A stretch of DNA of 44,272 bases from contig PDZX01000030.1 in assembly GCA_002753185.1 (NCBI GenBank), positions 1 through 44,272 on the forward strand. The letters run 5' to 3'. Shown piece after piece: positions 1-8,864 of the stretch. The translations under genes were made by a program, and so were the position numbers. Position 1 is the stretch's first letter. Each line of letters starts with the position of its first letter. Origin of the DNA: Magnetococcales bacterium WMHbin3 (GTDB lineage: Bacteria > Pseudomonadota > Magnetococcia > Magnetococcales > Magnetaquicoccaceae). The notes under the pieces were generated by a model. It did no database searches. It saw only the letters and a program-made list of their open reading frames with translations, and had not been told where the DNA came from.

Positions 1-3000
1 CGCGTGGAATACCCCGTCGTTGGCCCCATAGAAGACCATGACATCGTCGTCCGTGCTGTAGCGGTTGTAGTTGATCACCGCCGGCTTGGAGTGCAACACG
101 TCGTTATGGATCGAGGCGCGCGCATCGGTGGACGAGGCATTGGCGTTCTCGTCCTCATAATTGTCCTCACCTCGCACCCAGTTGATGAGGCCCTCCCTGG
201 ACGACGCGCTGGCGGCCACGCCGGCCTCCTCGGCGGTGATGGTCCCGGAGGCCTCCCCCTGGGCCGACGCGAGGGAATAGGTAAAATGATCCGCGTCCGT
301 CACGGTGATGTCGAAGGTCCCGTTGAACGCGGCGGGCGTGGCCCCGGCAATGGTGATGGAAGCCCCGCTGACAAAACCATGGGCAACCGCCGTGGCCCTG
401 GCGGTGATGGAGGATTTTCCCGCAATGAGGGTCCCGCTGGCGGCCTGCTGGGGAGAAGATCCCAGGGTGTACTTGAAGTGGTCGGCATCCAGCACCGTCA
501 CCGAAAACGAGCCGTTGTACGCCGTGGGCGTGGCCCCGGAGATCGTGATCGTATCCCCGGTCGCATAGCCGTGCCCGGTCAAGGTGGCGAAGGCCGTGGG
601 AGTGGCGAGACGCGCCGTGATGGTCCCGCTGCCGGGCGTGGGGCTGGTGGTCATGATATAAATAAAACTGTCGTCGTTGATTTTGATGATCGCATAAGTT
701 CCATTATAATCATTGGGCGTTGCCCCGCTGATGGTGACCAGGTCGTTGGTGGCGAAACCGTGTCCCGTGACCACCGCCGTGGCCTGATTGGAGACCCCCT
801 TGGCGGCAGTGATTCCCGTACCCGTCTGGGGCGGCAGGGCCGTTGCGGTGGCATAGGTGAAGGTGGTGGCCCCGGTGACGGAGATCACATAAGAGCCGTT
901 GTAATCCGTGGGCGATGCGTTGTTGATGGTGACGGTATCGTTAGTGGAATAACCATGGGCCGCAGCCGTGGTGACGGTCACGGTGGTGCTGCCCTTGGTG
1001 GCGGTGATGGTGCCGGATGCGTTGGCCATCTGGGAGGCGGCATAGGTGAAGGTGTTGACGGTGGGCACGGACAGCACCGTGACATTGCCGTTGTACCCGG
1101 AAGGCGAAGCCCCGGCAATGGTGACGGCATCCCCCACCGCATATCCATGCGACGCGACGGTGGCGGTGGCCGTCGAGGTCTGCCCGGAGGCGGTCCCGAA
1201 GACGGTGGGCACGGTCAACGGGGCGACGGTGGTGAAACGGAAGGTGTTGACATCCTGCACCGTGACCGAATAAGTGCCGTTGAAACCGGTGGGCGTCACC
1301 CCGGCGATGGTGACGGACTGCCCGGAGACGAAACCGTGTCCGGTGACCGTGGCCGTGACCAGGGAACTGGTGGTGGTGGAGGTGCCGGAGTTGCAGGAGT
1401 CGGCGGAACCATTGGGCATGGAATAACGGAATTTATTGCTGTCCACCACCGTGATGCTGAAAGTTCCGGAATAGCGGGAATTGCAGTTTGGCGCACTGAT
1501 GGTGACGGTCTGACCACTGGTGTAGCCATGACCGTTGATGGTCAACTCGGCGGTGCCGTTGCTGGGCCGGGTCAGCAGGGAGACGCTCTTGACCACCGAG
1601 GAGTTGGTCAAATTGGAGATCGAACTGGTCCTGGTGGTGGTCAGGGAGGTGACGCTCTTGGTAGTCGAGCCGTTGGTCAGGCTGTTGACGGCCACCGCCC
1701 CCGTGGCCGTGGAAAGCGCCGTGACGGATTTGATGTCGGCAAGCGCCGTGATGCTCTTCTCTTCCGTGGCGGTCAACGGGGAGACGGTGTGGACGTTGAG
1801 GTTCAGGCTGGCCGAGGTGATGTCGGCGTTGGCCGTGTCGAAGAGATAAAGGGAAAGGGCATCACCGCTGGCGCACAGCCCGTTGCAGGTGTAGAGCTTG
1901 CGCGCGGTCTGGCTGGCGGCGTAGGCGTTACGCAGCATTTGCGCTACCCCGCCCTTTTCCACCAGGTCGCCGTCCGGCATGTCGGACGAACCGCCGGCAC
2001 CGTTTTCCGAGCTGTCGCGGAAGTTCCAGAAGCTGGAACTGGAGGTCCAGAAACTGGTGACATCCGGGTTCAAAAATCCGGTGGTGGTGTTTTCCGCCTT
2101 CACCGTGTTCTTGTCCGCCAGATAGATGTCCCCGGTAGAAGTATCATAACCGAGCTGATAACATTTAAGGTTGCCGTACCAGCGTGGCCGTTTCTGGTTG
2201 TCGGGCCGAAACATCCCCACGTAGACCTGGTTCAGGTTGGTGCCGCGCACGTTCACGCTCACCGGCAGGGTGGTGGCGGCGAAGACGCTGTTGACCGCCT
2301 GAATCTCCTGAAAGATCTCGTTGAGGGCATTGATGATGGCCTGCCCGGAGTTGCCGCTGGAGACAGCGAAATATCGCCCCTGCCCTTTGTTGGCCATGCT
2401 CTTGAGCAGGGCGGTCATGTCCGGTCCCTGGCCGGTGGCGCCGGGATCCACCTCCACGACGTAGGTATAGACCGACTGTGAGCCATCCTTGGCGCTGCTC
2501 ACGTCGGCGGTGGCCAGGTAGTTGGCCCACTCGTCGGCCCAGTTGCCCTGCTGGCCGTTGGGGGAGATGGCAATCGCGCCCGGCGGCGTGGAGCCGGTCA
2601 ATGCGGCCAGCTTGTCCTCGGAAGTCCTGCGGGCCGAGGCGTTTTCGTTGGCCGGACCATTACTGATGTAAATAATGAAATTCTTCTGGCAACCGGAGGC
2701 GATGGGCGAGTTGTACAACGAGGTGGCGCTGGGATTGGCCGGCAGGGCATGACTGCCCAGATTGTTGGCAGAGGCCGGATTGTTGACGGCGTTACTCTCG
2801 TAGTCGGTCTTGATCTTGCCGTAAGAGGCGCGGGAGGCGGAACCGGAATAGTAGAGAAAAGACTCGTACATGGCCAGGCCGGTGGTGGCGTTGTTGCCCT
2901 TGTCGTTGAGGATGTCGAGGGCGTTCACCATGTCGGCCAGCACGGTCTTGTTGGTGTTGGTCATCTGGCGGATGGCAAAGCGGACATAACCGCCATCCAC

Positions 3001-3297
3001 GTTGTCGTTGGGATTGCCGGTTTCGGGAAACATCATCAATCCGACATTGAAAATGTCGTTGAGGTTCTGCACCACCGAGACCAGGGCGGATTTTTCGTTG
3101 ACGAAGGGCTGGTTCCAGTTGGCGGTGTTGTCCAGAACGATCAGGACATTGGGGCGATCCGCAGTGATGTTGGGATTGCTCAGGAAGAGGTCCGTGTCGT
3201 CGTTGACCGGGTCGAAGACCGCCCGCGCCACCCCGGGCAGGGCCAGCACCAGGCAAAGGGAGAGCAATAATCCGAGAATCCGATGTCTCGCGTTCAT
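1..3297 (-). CDS. pilY1: PilY1-like type IV pilus tip/biogenesis protein (3' end outside window)
   Basis: The reading frame is open from ATG at 3297 to the left edge (1,099 codons seen) and continues outside. AGAGGT at 3304-3309 is the ribosome site. A signal peptide (about residues 1-26, ending ARA) is followed by a von Willebrand A-like region with several DN/SNG loops, as in PilY1. Residues about 505-580 are rich in short SLT/KSVT runs, and residues about 580-1025 hold seven tandem repeats (separate entry). The last residues seen, with the motif YGANDGVFHA, match the first blade of the PilY1 C-terminal beta-propeller, so the propeller and its calcium site should lie outside. It is the last gene of a minor-pilin operon, 18 bases after pilX. 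PilY1 proteins cap the pilus and act in adhesion, extension and surface sensing. The family call is firm; the ligand is unknown. Confidence 0.9.
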   Translation of the reverse strand, partial: MNARHRILGLLLSLCLVLALPGVARAVFDPVNDDTDLFLSNPNITADRPNVLIVLDNTANWNQPFVNEKSALVSVVQNLNDIFNVGLMMFPETGNPNDNVDGGYVRFAIRQMTNTNKTVLADMVNALDILNDKGNNATTGLAMYESFLYYSGSASRASYGKIKTDYESNAVNNPASANNLGSHALPANPSATSLYNSPIASGCQKNFIIYISNGPANENASARRTSEDKLAALTGSTPPGAIAISPNGQQGNWADEWANYLATADVSSAKDGSQSVYTYVVEVDPGATGQGPDMTALLKSMANKGQGRYFAVSSGNSGQAIINALNEIFQEIQAVNSVFAATTLPVSVNVRGTNLNQVYVGMFRPDNQKRPRWYGNLKCYQLGYDTSTGDIYLADKNTVKAENTTTGFLNPDVTSFWTSSSSFWNFRDSSENGAGGSSDMPDGDLVEKGGVAQMLRNAYAASQTARKLYTCNGLCASGDALSLYLFDTANADITSASLNLNVHTVSPLTATEEKSITALADIKSVTALSTATGAVAVNSLTNGSTTKSVTSLTTTRTSSISNLTNSSVVKSVSLLTRPSNGTAELTINGHGYTSGQTVTISAPNCNSRYSGTFSITVVDSNKFRYSMPNGSADSCNSGTSTTTSSLVTATVTGHGFVSGQSVTIAGVTPTGFNGTYSVTVQDVNTFRFTTVAPLTVPTVFGTASGQTSTATATVASHGYAVGDAVTIAGASPSGYNGNVTVLSVPTVNTFTYAASQMANASGTITATKGSTTVTVTTAAAHGYSTNDTVTINNASPTDYNGSYVISVTGATTFTYATATALPPQTGTGITAAKGVSNQATAVVTGHGFATNDLVTISGATPNDYNGTYAIIKINDDSFIYIMTTSPTPGSGTITARLATPTAFATLTGHGYATGDTITISGATPTAYNGSFSVTVLDADHFKYTLGSSPQQAASGTLIAGKSSITARATAVAHGFVSGASITIAGATPAAFNGTFDITVTDADHFTYSLASAQGEASGTITAEEAGVAASASSREGLINWVRGEDNYEDENANASSTDARASIHNDVLHSKPAVINYNRYSTDDDVMVFYGANDGVFHA
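222..1557 (-). repeat. Seven tandem ~63-residue repeats inside PilY1
   Basis: Seven diverged copies of a unit about 190 bases long are seen in the PilY1 frame. Each carries HG(F/Y)xxxxxVTI(S/A)GA(T/S)P, then (Y/F)NG(T/S)(Y/F), then VTVxDxxxFxY, and most end in SGTITA. The pattern of short alternating strands suggests a small beta-sandwich or Ig-like domain. They sit between the N-terminal A-domain-like part and the C-terminal propeller, so they probably act as a stalk or an extra adhesive surface. Copies differ in length and sequence, so this is an old duplication. Confidence 0.85.
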
Positions 3298-3315
3298 GGC
3301 CGCACCTCTGGTTCG

Positions 3316-3765
3316 CTACAGTTGAGGCACGCAGGTCGGACAACACGATCCGACCAGTTGGCGTACCTGAATGCCCTGATTAATGGTGGACTTCGCGCCG
3401 GTGGCGCCGTTGGTGATGGTGGCCTGCAACTCCCAGACGTTGTCCCTGGGGGCCATGGACCAAACCGCACTGCTGCCAGCGGCAACCTGTGAATGAATGC
3501 ATTGCGGGGCGGCCAGGGTACCGGTATCCGTCCCTTCCGTGAAGGTTTGCGAGGTGGTATCCACGGAAAAATTGGCGCTACTGGAAATGAAGAACTCCAG
3601 CGCCCGCTGGGAGGCCGCATCCATGTTCCTGACGGTCTGGGTGTTGCCGATGACACGCAACTGCACGGTGCTCACGTTCAGCGAGGTGACCACCAGCAGG
3701 GTCAGGACGATCAGGATGACCAGGCTGGTCAGCAGGGTGGCGGCGCCTTGCGATGGGTGGTTCAT
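3316..3765 (-). CDS. pilX: PilX-like minor pilin
   Basis: This 149-residue protein starts with a short polar leader and a long hydrophobic helix (about residues 9-30), typical of PilX, which lacks the classic GFxxxE site. The C-terminus has a CCPTC cysteine cluster (residues 141-145). The ATG at 3765 overlaps the pilW stop as ATGA, which decides the start and implies coupled translation. PilX works with PilV, PilW, FimT and PilE-type pilins in the priming complex that starts pilus assembly and brings PilY1 to the tip. Assignment rests on N-terminal form and position between pilW and pilY1. Confidence 0.85.
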   Translation of the reverse strand: MNHPSQGAATLLTSLVILIVLTLLVVTSLNVSTVQLRVIGNTQTVRNMDAASQRALEFFISSSANFSVDTTSQTFTEGTDTGTLAAPQCIHSQVAAGSSAVWSMAPRDNVWELQATITNGATGAKSTINQGIQVRQLVGSCCPTCVPQL

Positions 3766-4853
3766 TCCACGCTCCTTGGTCCCGCGAGGTTGATCAACCG
3801 CACCTCGCTGCTGAAGAGATGACGCTTGAAACCATCGTTGAACGGGCCGAGGGAGTCGTCTCCCAGGGTATAGGTCTTGTCGTCCACCTGGCCGGCGTCG
3901 CTTTCCGGGGTGCGCACCAGCAGATGCACCTGCACCGCAGCCACGGCGTTCCACAGGGCGCTCGATGCGGGGGCCGTGGCCACGGTGTCGGGAATGCCGT
4001 CCCCGTCCAGGCTGGTCTGATCCTTGAGGTTGGCGATGCCGGTGAGATAATCGAAGCCGTATTTCAGTTTCATGGCTTCGACCCCCTCGGCCAGGGGGGT
4101 GATGACCATGGCGGTAGTGGTGCCGTTGACCGAGAGTTCCAGCCGTTTCAGGGTGGGGATGGTGTCGTCGCCGGAAGCGCAGACGCCGTTCGTCCCGCTG
4201 CCTGAGCTGCATGGGGCGACGAAATAGACATGCACCCAGTATTTGCGGATCACGGCCGCCGAACCGTCCAGTTGGGTGATGGTGGCGCTGCCGGCGGTCA
4301 CCGTGCCGTCCTGAATCGAGTGGGTGATGGCGCCGTTCTTGAGGATGCCGGCCTGGGTGACGTTGGCCTGCAGGTAAATGACCCCGATATCCCCGGCGCC
4401 GGTCAGGGGCTGGGTCTCGACGCGCCGCACCACCAGGATGTCCGAGCCTGGCTGTTGATTGGCGGCGGTGAGCAGGGCGGAACAAGAGGTCGCGGAAAAA
4501 TCCACCACGTCGTTGAGGGTGGCCGGGCGATAGCCATGCACCGGCATGGCCATGGCGTCCAGGAGGTCGGCGTGATCGGTGGTGTTGCAGGGATCCGGGG
4601 GCGGGGTGCCCGAATAGGTCTGGGAATTAAAAAAATAGGTGCCGAAATAACCGGCGTTGCGCAGGTCGTCGTACAATTCGTTAATGGCGAAATGGCCGTT
4701 GAGGAGCATCTGGCCGGATTGATCGAGATCCTTTTGCGACCGGGAGGAGTTGGCCAGCATGGCGATGATGGCCATCAGGATCACCAGGCCGATGGAGAGG
4801 GAGATCATCACCTCCACCAGGGAGAAGCCGGCAGAAGAACGGATCCGAATCAT
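3762..4853 (-). CDS. pilW: PilW-like minor pilin
   Basis: A protein of 363 residues with a class III prepilin leader: nine residues ending in G, then FSLVE, with the glutamate at mature position 5, followed by a hydrophobic helix. It should be cut and N-methylated by PilD. Length and order (pilV before, pilX after) fit PilW. Cysteines at the HADLL and CSSGSG regions may form disulphides in the periplasm. Its start overlaps the pilV stop by four bases and its stop overlaps pilX by four, so the three genes are translationally coupled. It is expected in the inner-membrane priming complex of the pilus. Confidence 0.9.
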   Translation of the reverse strand: MIRIRSSAGFSLVEVMISLSIGLVILMAIIAMLANSSRSQKDLDQSGQMLLNGHFAINELYDDLRNAGYFGTYFFNSQTYSGTPPPDPCNTTDHADLLDAMAMPVHGYRPATLNDVVDFSATSCSALLTAANQQPGSDILVVRRVETQPLTGAGDIGVIYLQANVTQAGILKNGAITHSIQDGTVTAGSATITQLDGSAAVIRKYWVHVYFVAPCSSGSGTNGVCASGDDTIPTLKRLELSVNGTTTAMVITPLAEGVEAMKLKYGFDYLTGIANLKDQTSLDGDGIPDTVATAPASSALWNAVAAVQVHLLVRTPESDAGQVDDKTYTLGDDSLGPFNDGFKRHLFSSEVRLINLAGPRSVE

Positions 4854-5509
4854 GTTCGGCGCCCTCCTTTATCCAGGGACGCGGCGGTGAGATTGGCGAA
4901 GCGTATCGTGGTGGAGACCGCGCGCCGCCAGGCGTCCGAGGCGCCGTAGAGGTTATTGGCGCAGGCCGCCGTCGGCGCCTGGGTGGCGGCCAACCCCTGC
5001 CAGGCCACGGTGACGGTGTACAGCCCGGTTCCGGTGATGAGGGCGCCCACGCTGTCGGTCAATTCGGTGGCGGCATCGTAGCTGATGCAGGCCCTGGCCC
5101 CGATCATGGGACGGACGTTGACGCCCGCCTTGGTCTCCGCCGCCCCCTGGAGCCGGTCTTGCAGGGCCTGAACCGCGTTATCGGCGAGGGTGTTGTAGGC
5201 GGAGATGGTGCCCGCCGCGCAATTGACCGGCAGCGAAACGGTGCCGTCCACGCCGATGTAGGGGATGCCGTTGACCGTATCGGTGGTGAAGCGGAAGCAG
5301 GAGAGGGTGTTGCGGTTGACGTTGAGGCGCTGCGCGATCTCATCGAGAATGATGAGGGCCTGGGAGCGTTGGTAGGCCTCCATGCCCGCCACCTGGACAC
5401 GGCTGATCACGCCGGCCATCCCCATCAGGCCCACCGAAACGATCAGCATGGTGATGAGGATCTCCAGCAGGGAGAAGCCGCGCATTCGGGAATGGGAGGT
5501 GGCGTTCAT
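4850..5509 (-). CDS. pilV: PilV-like minor pilin
   Basis: A 219-residue prepilin-like protein. The leader MNATSHSRMRG is followed by FSLLEIL and a hydrophobic helix, the PilD recognition pattern with glutamate at position 5. The open frame extends upstream to 5548, but that would run into fimT. ATG at 5509 sits one base after the fimT stop and gives a normal 11-residue leader, so it is chosen. No strong Shine-Dalgarno sequence is visible, and coupling to fimT is likely. The SQALIILDEIAQRLNVNR region after the helix is typical of PilV proteins. Confidence 0.9.
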   Translation of the reverse strand: MNATSHSRMRGFSLLEILITMLIVSVGLMGMAGVISRVQVAGMEAYQRSQALIILDEIAQRLNVNRNTLSCFRFTTDTVNGIPYIGVDGTVSLPVNCAAGTISAYNTLADNAVQALQDRLQGAAETKAGVNVRPMIGARACISYDAATELTDSVGALITGTGLYTVTVAWQGLAATQAPTAACANNLYGASDAWRRAVSTTIRFANLTAASLDKGGRRT

Positions 5510-5510
5510 G

Positions 5511-5990
5511 TCAGTTGCACCCGTTGGAGGAATCGGCATCGCTGTCAATCTTGACGTGGCCCATGCCGCTCGTTCCGACGGTCACGCAGCGCATGGCGAC
5601 GCCATTGTTACCGGAAATATAGGCATTGAAGGCACTCACGGTCGCCGAGGGCCGACCATTGGCCTGAAAGGTGAGCGTGCCACCCGGCCCGGAAATGGTC
5701 ACGTCGGAACGGGCATCCATGGCCTTGAGCACACTGCCCCCCGCCTCGACGGTCCAACCGCCCGACCAGCCGGAGCCGGAGGGGACGATGGTGACGGTGC
5801 CGTTGCGCTTGATCGCCTCGCTGCGGGCGTAGGCCAGGCTGATTTGGTAATCGGAGACGGTATTTTTGATCTTTTGGGTCTGGATGATGTCACGCAGGTA
5901 GGGCGCCCCCATGGCGAGCACGATGGCGACAATGCTCAGGGTGATCAGCAGTTCCAGCAGGGTGAATCCGTCATGTGGCGCCTTGTCCAT
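5511..5990 (-). CDS. fimT: FimT/GspH-like minor pilin
   Basis: A 159-residue prepilin-like protein with a short charged leader ending HDG, then FTLLELL and a hydrophobic helix. The region QISLAYARSEAIKRN and the later FQANGRPS and MRCVTVG stretches are the family signature of FimT/GspH pseudopilins. The frame also allows a GTG start at 5999; ATG at 5990 is preferred because GGTGA lies six bases before it. In some bacteria FimT binds DNA for natural uptake; the C-terminal residues that decide this were not checked. It lies between the pilE-like gene and pilV in the operon. Confidence 0.88.
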   Translation of the reverse strand: MDKAPHDGFTLLELLITLSIVAIVLAMGAPYLRDIIQTQKIKNTVSDYQISLAYARSEAIKRNGTVTIVPSGSGWSGGWTVEAGGSVLKAMDARSDVTISGPGGTLTFQANGRPSATVSAFNAYISGNNGVAMRCVTVGTSGMGHVKIDSDADSSNGCN

Positions 5991-6018
5991 TCTTTTCACC
6001 AGTTTTTTTTCATTGGGG

Positions 6019-6444
6019 CTACCAGCCCGATGCCACCCCCGTGCGCGTTTTCACCCCGGTATTGGTCAAGGTCATGGTGCCGTCCCCCGACTGGGAGGAG
6101 GAGGCATCCGGGGTGGCGGTGATGGTGAAGGTCGGGGGTGGCCCGCTGGATACGCTCACCGTCACCGCGTAATAGCTGTTCGAGCAGGAGGTCCCGGCGC
6201 AGGTCCACCCGGTGTTGGAAAAATTCAATGTGGTGAAATTATTGGTGTAACTGGAGGCATCCAGGAGAAAGGCCTCCTGGCGGCTGGCGATATTGACCAT
6301 CAACTGCTGCGCGTCGGAGCGCCGGGATTTGGTGATGGATTCCTGAAAATTGGGCAGCGCCACCGCCGCCAGGATGGCGATGATCGCCAGGGTGATCAGC
6401 AGTTCGATGAGGGTGAAGCCAGTGGCGCGGTCATGGTGCTTCAT
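6019..6444 (-). CDS. pilE: PilE-like type IV pilin, first gene of the minor-pilin operon
   Basis: A 141-residue prepilin: leader MKHHDRATG, cleavage site, then FTLIELLITLAIIAILAAVALP, the classic pilin helix. The YYAV region in the second half is usual in PilE-type minor pilins. Three in-frame ATGs are possible (6471, 6450, 6444). AAGGAGA at 6451-6457 is well spaced only for 6444, so that start is used. It is the promoter-proximal gene of pilE-fimT-pilV-pilW-pilX-pilY1. Whether it is a minor pilin or a main pilin cannot be told from sequence; the setting favours a minor pilin. Confidence 0.88.
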   Translation of the reverse strand: MKHHDRATGFTLIELLITLAIIAILAAVALPNFQESITKSRRSDAQQLMVNIASRQEAFLLDASSYTNNFTTLNFSNTGWTCAGTSCSNSYYAVTVSVSSGPPPTFTITATPDASSSQSGDGTMTLTNTGVKTRTGVASGW

Positions 6445-6469
6445 GGGCATTCTCCTTGGGCTGATCTTC

Positions 6470-6499
6470 ATGATACACGAAGGAATGCGTGGCAGTCAC
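6470..6499 (-). promoter_or_regulatory. Possible sigma70 promoter for the pilus operon
   Basis: Read on the minus strand, GTGACT (6494-6499) is followed after 18 bases by TATCAT (6470-6475). Each matches the sigma70 boxes at four or five of six positions, and the leader to the pilE ATG would be about 20 bases. This is a pattern match only. Confidence 0.35.
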
Positions 6500-6501
6500 C
6501 A

Positions 6502-6517
6502 AAAAAATGCATTTTTT
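6502..6517. repeat. AT-rich perfect palindrome upstream of the pilus operon
   Basis: AAAAAATGCATTTTTT is a 16-base perfect palindrome in GC-rich DNA, just upstream of the possible pilE promoter. It could be an operator, an UP-like element or part of a terminator for the gene at 6592-6924, whose transcription runs into it. Confidence 0.5.
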
Positions 6518-6591
6518 CTCGTGATGAGGAATCCCGCTTCATAATACCAGAAAATGGATTGGTATTGCGAACACCTCGTCGCGGGGCCAGG

Positions 6592-6924
6592 TTACGACGC
6601 GAACACCTCGTCCACGGAGTTGGCGAAGACGAAGTTGTCGCTCCATTTCTCGATCGACTCCAGGTTCGCCGTCTTCACCTGTTCGGCCACCCAATCCGGT
6701 GTCGAGCCGAACTTGCGGCGCAACTGTTTGAGCAGCATGAAAGCAGCTTCTTCCTGGCGGCCCTCCTGGCGGCGCCGCACCAGAAGGTGCTCCAATTTCG
6801 GAATCGCCGTCAACTCCGCATCGGGCGTGGTATCCACCAAAAAGTCGAGCCACTCCCTTCCAAGCAGCGCCACCTGCTCCGGCGTGATCCCTTCCATCTC
6901 CGGGCTGTTCAGAGAACCTTGCAT
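6592..6924 (-). CDS. Free-standing DUF4351 / RpnS-like small protein
   Basis: A 110-residue protein equal to the C-terminal part of Rpn nucleases. It has the helical stretch LLKQLRRKFG, then WVAEQVKTANLESIEKW and the ending SVDEVF, as in the C-termini of the Rpn proteins at 29.3 and 39.6 kb. No nuclease domain is present upstream. GGAGG lies seven bases before the ATG at 6924, so it looks like a functional gene on its own. In E. coli the small C-terminal Rpn product blocks the toxic full-length nuclease. By analogy this could be an orphan antitoxin, or the remains of a decayed nuclease gene. The frame also allows a TTG start at 6939. Confidence 0.75.
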   Translation of the reverse strand: MQGSLNSPEMEGITPEQVALLGREWLDFLVDTTPDAELTAIPKLEHLLVRRRQEGRQEEAAFMLLKQLRRKFGSTPDWVAEQVKTANLESIEKWSDNFVFANSVDEVFAS

Positions 6925-7024
6925 GAGCAACCTCCACAATCCGACAACGATTTGACCGAATGCATCCGAAATCCGGAAGAGTCCGATCCGCTCGATGGTC
7001 TGGAATCCCTTCGTTCTCTCCTCC

Positions 7025-8839
7025 TCAGCTCCCCTTCTGCGCCCGCTTGCGCTCGTGCTCCTTGAGCAGCTTCTTGCGCATGCGCAGGCTTTTGGGGGTC
7101 ACCTCCACCAGTTCGTCGTCGTTGATGAACTCCAGGCACTGCTCCAGGGAGTAGTTGTGGTGCGGGGTCAACATAATGGCGTCGTCGGAACCGGAGGCGC
7201 GGATATTGGTCAACTGCTTGCCCTTCATGGGATTGACCACCAGGTCCTGATTTCGGCTGTTGATGCCGACGATCATCCCCTCATAGACGGTCACCCCCGG
7301 CCCCACGAACAACCGCCCGCGCTCCTGGAGGTTCCACAAGGCGAAGGCCACGGTCTTGCCCGCGTCCATGGAGATCAACACCCCGTTGCGCCGCGCGCCG
7401 AGATTGGGCTGGGTGAGCGGGCCGTATTCATGAAAAATCCGCGCCAACAGCCCGGTCCCGGAGGTCATGGTGCGGAATTCGGTCTGAAAGCCGATCAACC
7501 CCCGCGCCGGAATGATGTAATCCAGCCGCACCCGGCCCCGGCTGTCCGGCATCATGTCCTTCAAGTCGCCGCGCCGCATCCCCAGGGCCTCCATCACCGA
7601 CCCCTGATGGATTTCCTCCACGTCCACGGTCAGGTATTCGTAAGGCTCCTTGAATTCCCCATCCACATTGCGCAGGATCACCTCCGGACGCGACACCCCC
7701 AGTTCGTATCCCTCCCGCCGCATGTTCTCGATGAGGATGGAAAGATGCAACTCCCCGCGTCCCGAAACCCGGAAACGGTCGGTGTTGTCGGTCTCCTCCA
7801 CCCGCAGGGCCACGTTGTGCTCCAGCTCCTTGAACAGCCGCGCCCGCAACTGCCGGCTGGTGACGAATTTCCCCTCCTGGCCGGAAAGGGGCGAGTCGTT
7901 GACCTGAAAGGTCATGCTCACCGTGGGCTGATCCACGGCCAACGGCGGCAAAGGCTCCACGTGCTCCACATGACAGAGCGTGTCGGAAATCCCCAACCCC
8001 TCCACCCCGGTGAAGGCGATGATCTCCCCGGCCCGCGCCAACGGGGTTTCGATGCGCTCCAGACCGAGAAAGCTGAAAATTTTCACCAGTTTGGCATTGC
8101 GGCGTTGTCCGTCGGGCGCCACCACGGTGACCATGCTGTTGGCCACCGCAAAGCCCCGCTCCACCCGGCCGATGCCGATGATGCCTAAGTAATTATTATA
8201 GTCCAACGCCGACACCCGCATGCGGAACGGCATATCGGGATTCACCAACGGCGGCGGGGTGCGGTCCACGATGACATGGAACAAAGGATCCATGTCCACC
8301 CCGCGCCGATCCGGCTCCAGGGAGGGATAACCCTCCAGGGCCGAGGCGTATACCACGGAGAAATCCAACTGCTCGTCGGTCGCCCCCAACCGGTCGAAGA
8401 GATCGAAGGTGCGGTCCAGCACCCACATGGGCCGCGCGCCGTCCCGGTCCACCTTGTTGATCACCACGATGGGACGAAACCCCATGTCGAAGGCCTTGCG
8501 GGTCACAAAACGGGTCTGCGGCATCGGGCCGTCCACGGCGTCCACCAACAGCAATACCGAATCCACCATGGAGAGCACCCGCTCCACCTCCCCGCCGAAA
8601 TCGGCGTGACCGGGGGTGTCCACGATGTTGATGCGAAACTCCCGCCACTGGATGGCGGTGTTCTTGGCCAGGATGGTGATCCCCCGTTCCCGTTCCAGAT
8701 CGTTGGAGTCCATGACCCGCTCCTGCATCCCACCCCGCTGCGCGAGAGTGCCGGACTGCTGCAGCAGCTTGTCCACCAGCGTGGTTTTGCCATGATCGAC
8801 ATGGGCGATGATCGCGATGTTGCGCAATTGGTCAATCAC
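7025..8839 (-). CDS. typA: Translational GTPase TypA/BipA
   Basis: A full-length 604-residue TypA. It has the GTP-binding loop [10 protein letters not shown] (12-21), DTPGHADFG (74-82) and NKVD (128-131), followed by the elongation-factor-like domains and the TypA-specific C-terminal domain ending in a basic tail. TypA binds the 70S ribosome at the elongation-factor site, helps 50S assembly and supports growth under stress and cold. The GTG at 8839 is used as start because it gives the canonical N-terminus [17 protein letters not shown], with AAGGAA about ten bases upstream. The unrecognised gene ending at 8865 lies 25 bases upstream on the same strand and may be cotranscribed. Confidence 0.97.
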   Translation of the reverse strand: MIDQLRNIAIIAHVDHGKTTLVDKLLQQSGTLAQRGGMQERVMDSNDLERERGITILAKNTAIQWREFRINIVDTPGHADFGGEVERVLSMVDSVLLLVDAVDGPMPQTRFVTRKAFDMGFRPIVVINKVDRDGARPMWVLDRTFDLFDRLGATDEQLDFSVVYASALEGYPSLEPDRRGVDMDPLFHVIVDRTPPPLVNPDMPFRMRVSALDYNNYLGIIGIGRVERGFAVANSMVTVVAPDGQRRNAKLVKIFSFLGLERIETPLARAGEIIAFTGVEGLGISDTLCHVEHVEPLPPLAVDQPTVSMTFQVNDSPLSGQEGKFVTSRQLRARLFKELEHNVALRVEETDNTDRFRVSGRGELHLSILIENMRREGYELGVSRPEVILRNVDGEFKEPYEYLTVDVEEIHQGSVMEALGMRRGDLKDMMPDSRGRVRLDYIIPARGLIGFQTEFRTMTSGTGLLARIFHEYGPLTQPNLGARRNGVLISMDAGKTVAFALWNLQERGRLFVGPGVTVYEGMIVGINSRNQDLVVNPMKGKQLTNIRASGSDDAIMLTPHHNYSLEQCLEFINDDELVEVTPKSLRMRKKLLKEHERKRAQKGS

Positions 8840-8864
8840 GACATTTCATTCCTTTGATTATGGG

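Noticed and set aside
222..1557. CRISPR array or DNA-level satellite in the repeat region
   Set aside because: Periodicity is about 190 bases, copies are diverged and stay in the PilY1 frame, so it is a protein repeat.
4..2481. A plus-strand open frame of 825 codons
   Set aside because: It is the shadow of PilY1: it reads as low-complexity Gly/Asp/Val/Arg text, while the minus strand gives a clear PilY1 with repeats in register.
6481..6517. A sigma54 promoter read from TGGCA and TGCA before the pilus operon
   Set aside because: The GG and GC elements are about 18 bases apart rather than 12, so the spacing does not fit.
6543..6566. AATACCA and TGGTATT inverted repeat as a terminator
   Set aside because: The stem is only seven AT-rich pairs with a ten-base loop and no T run; too weak to call.
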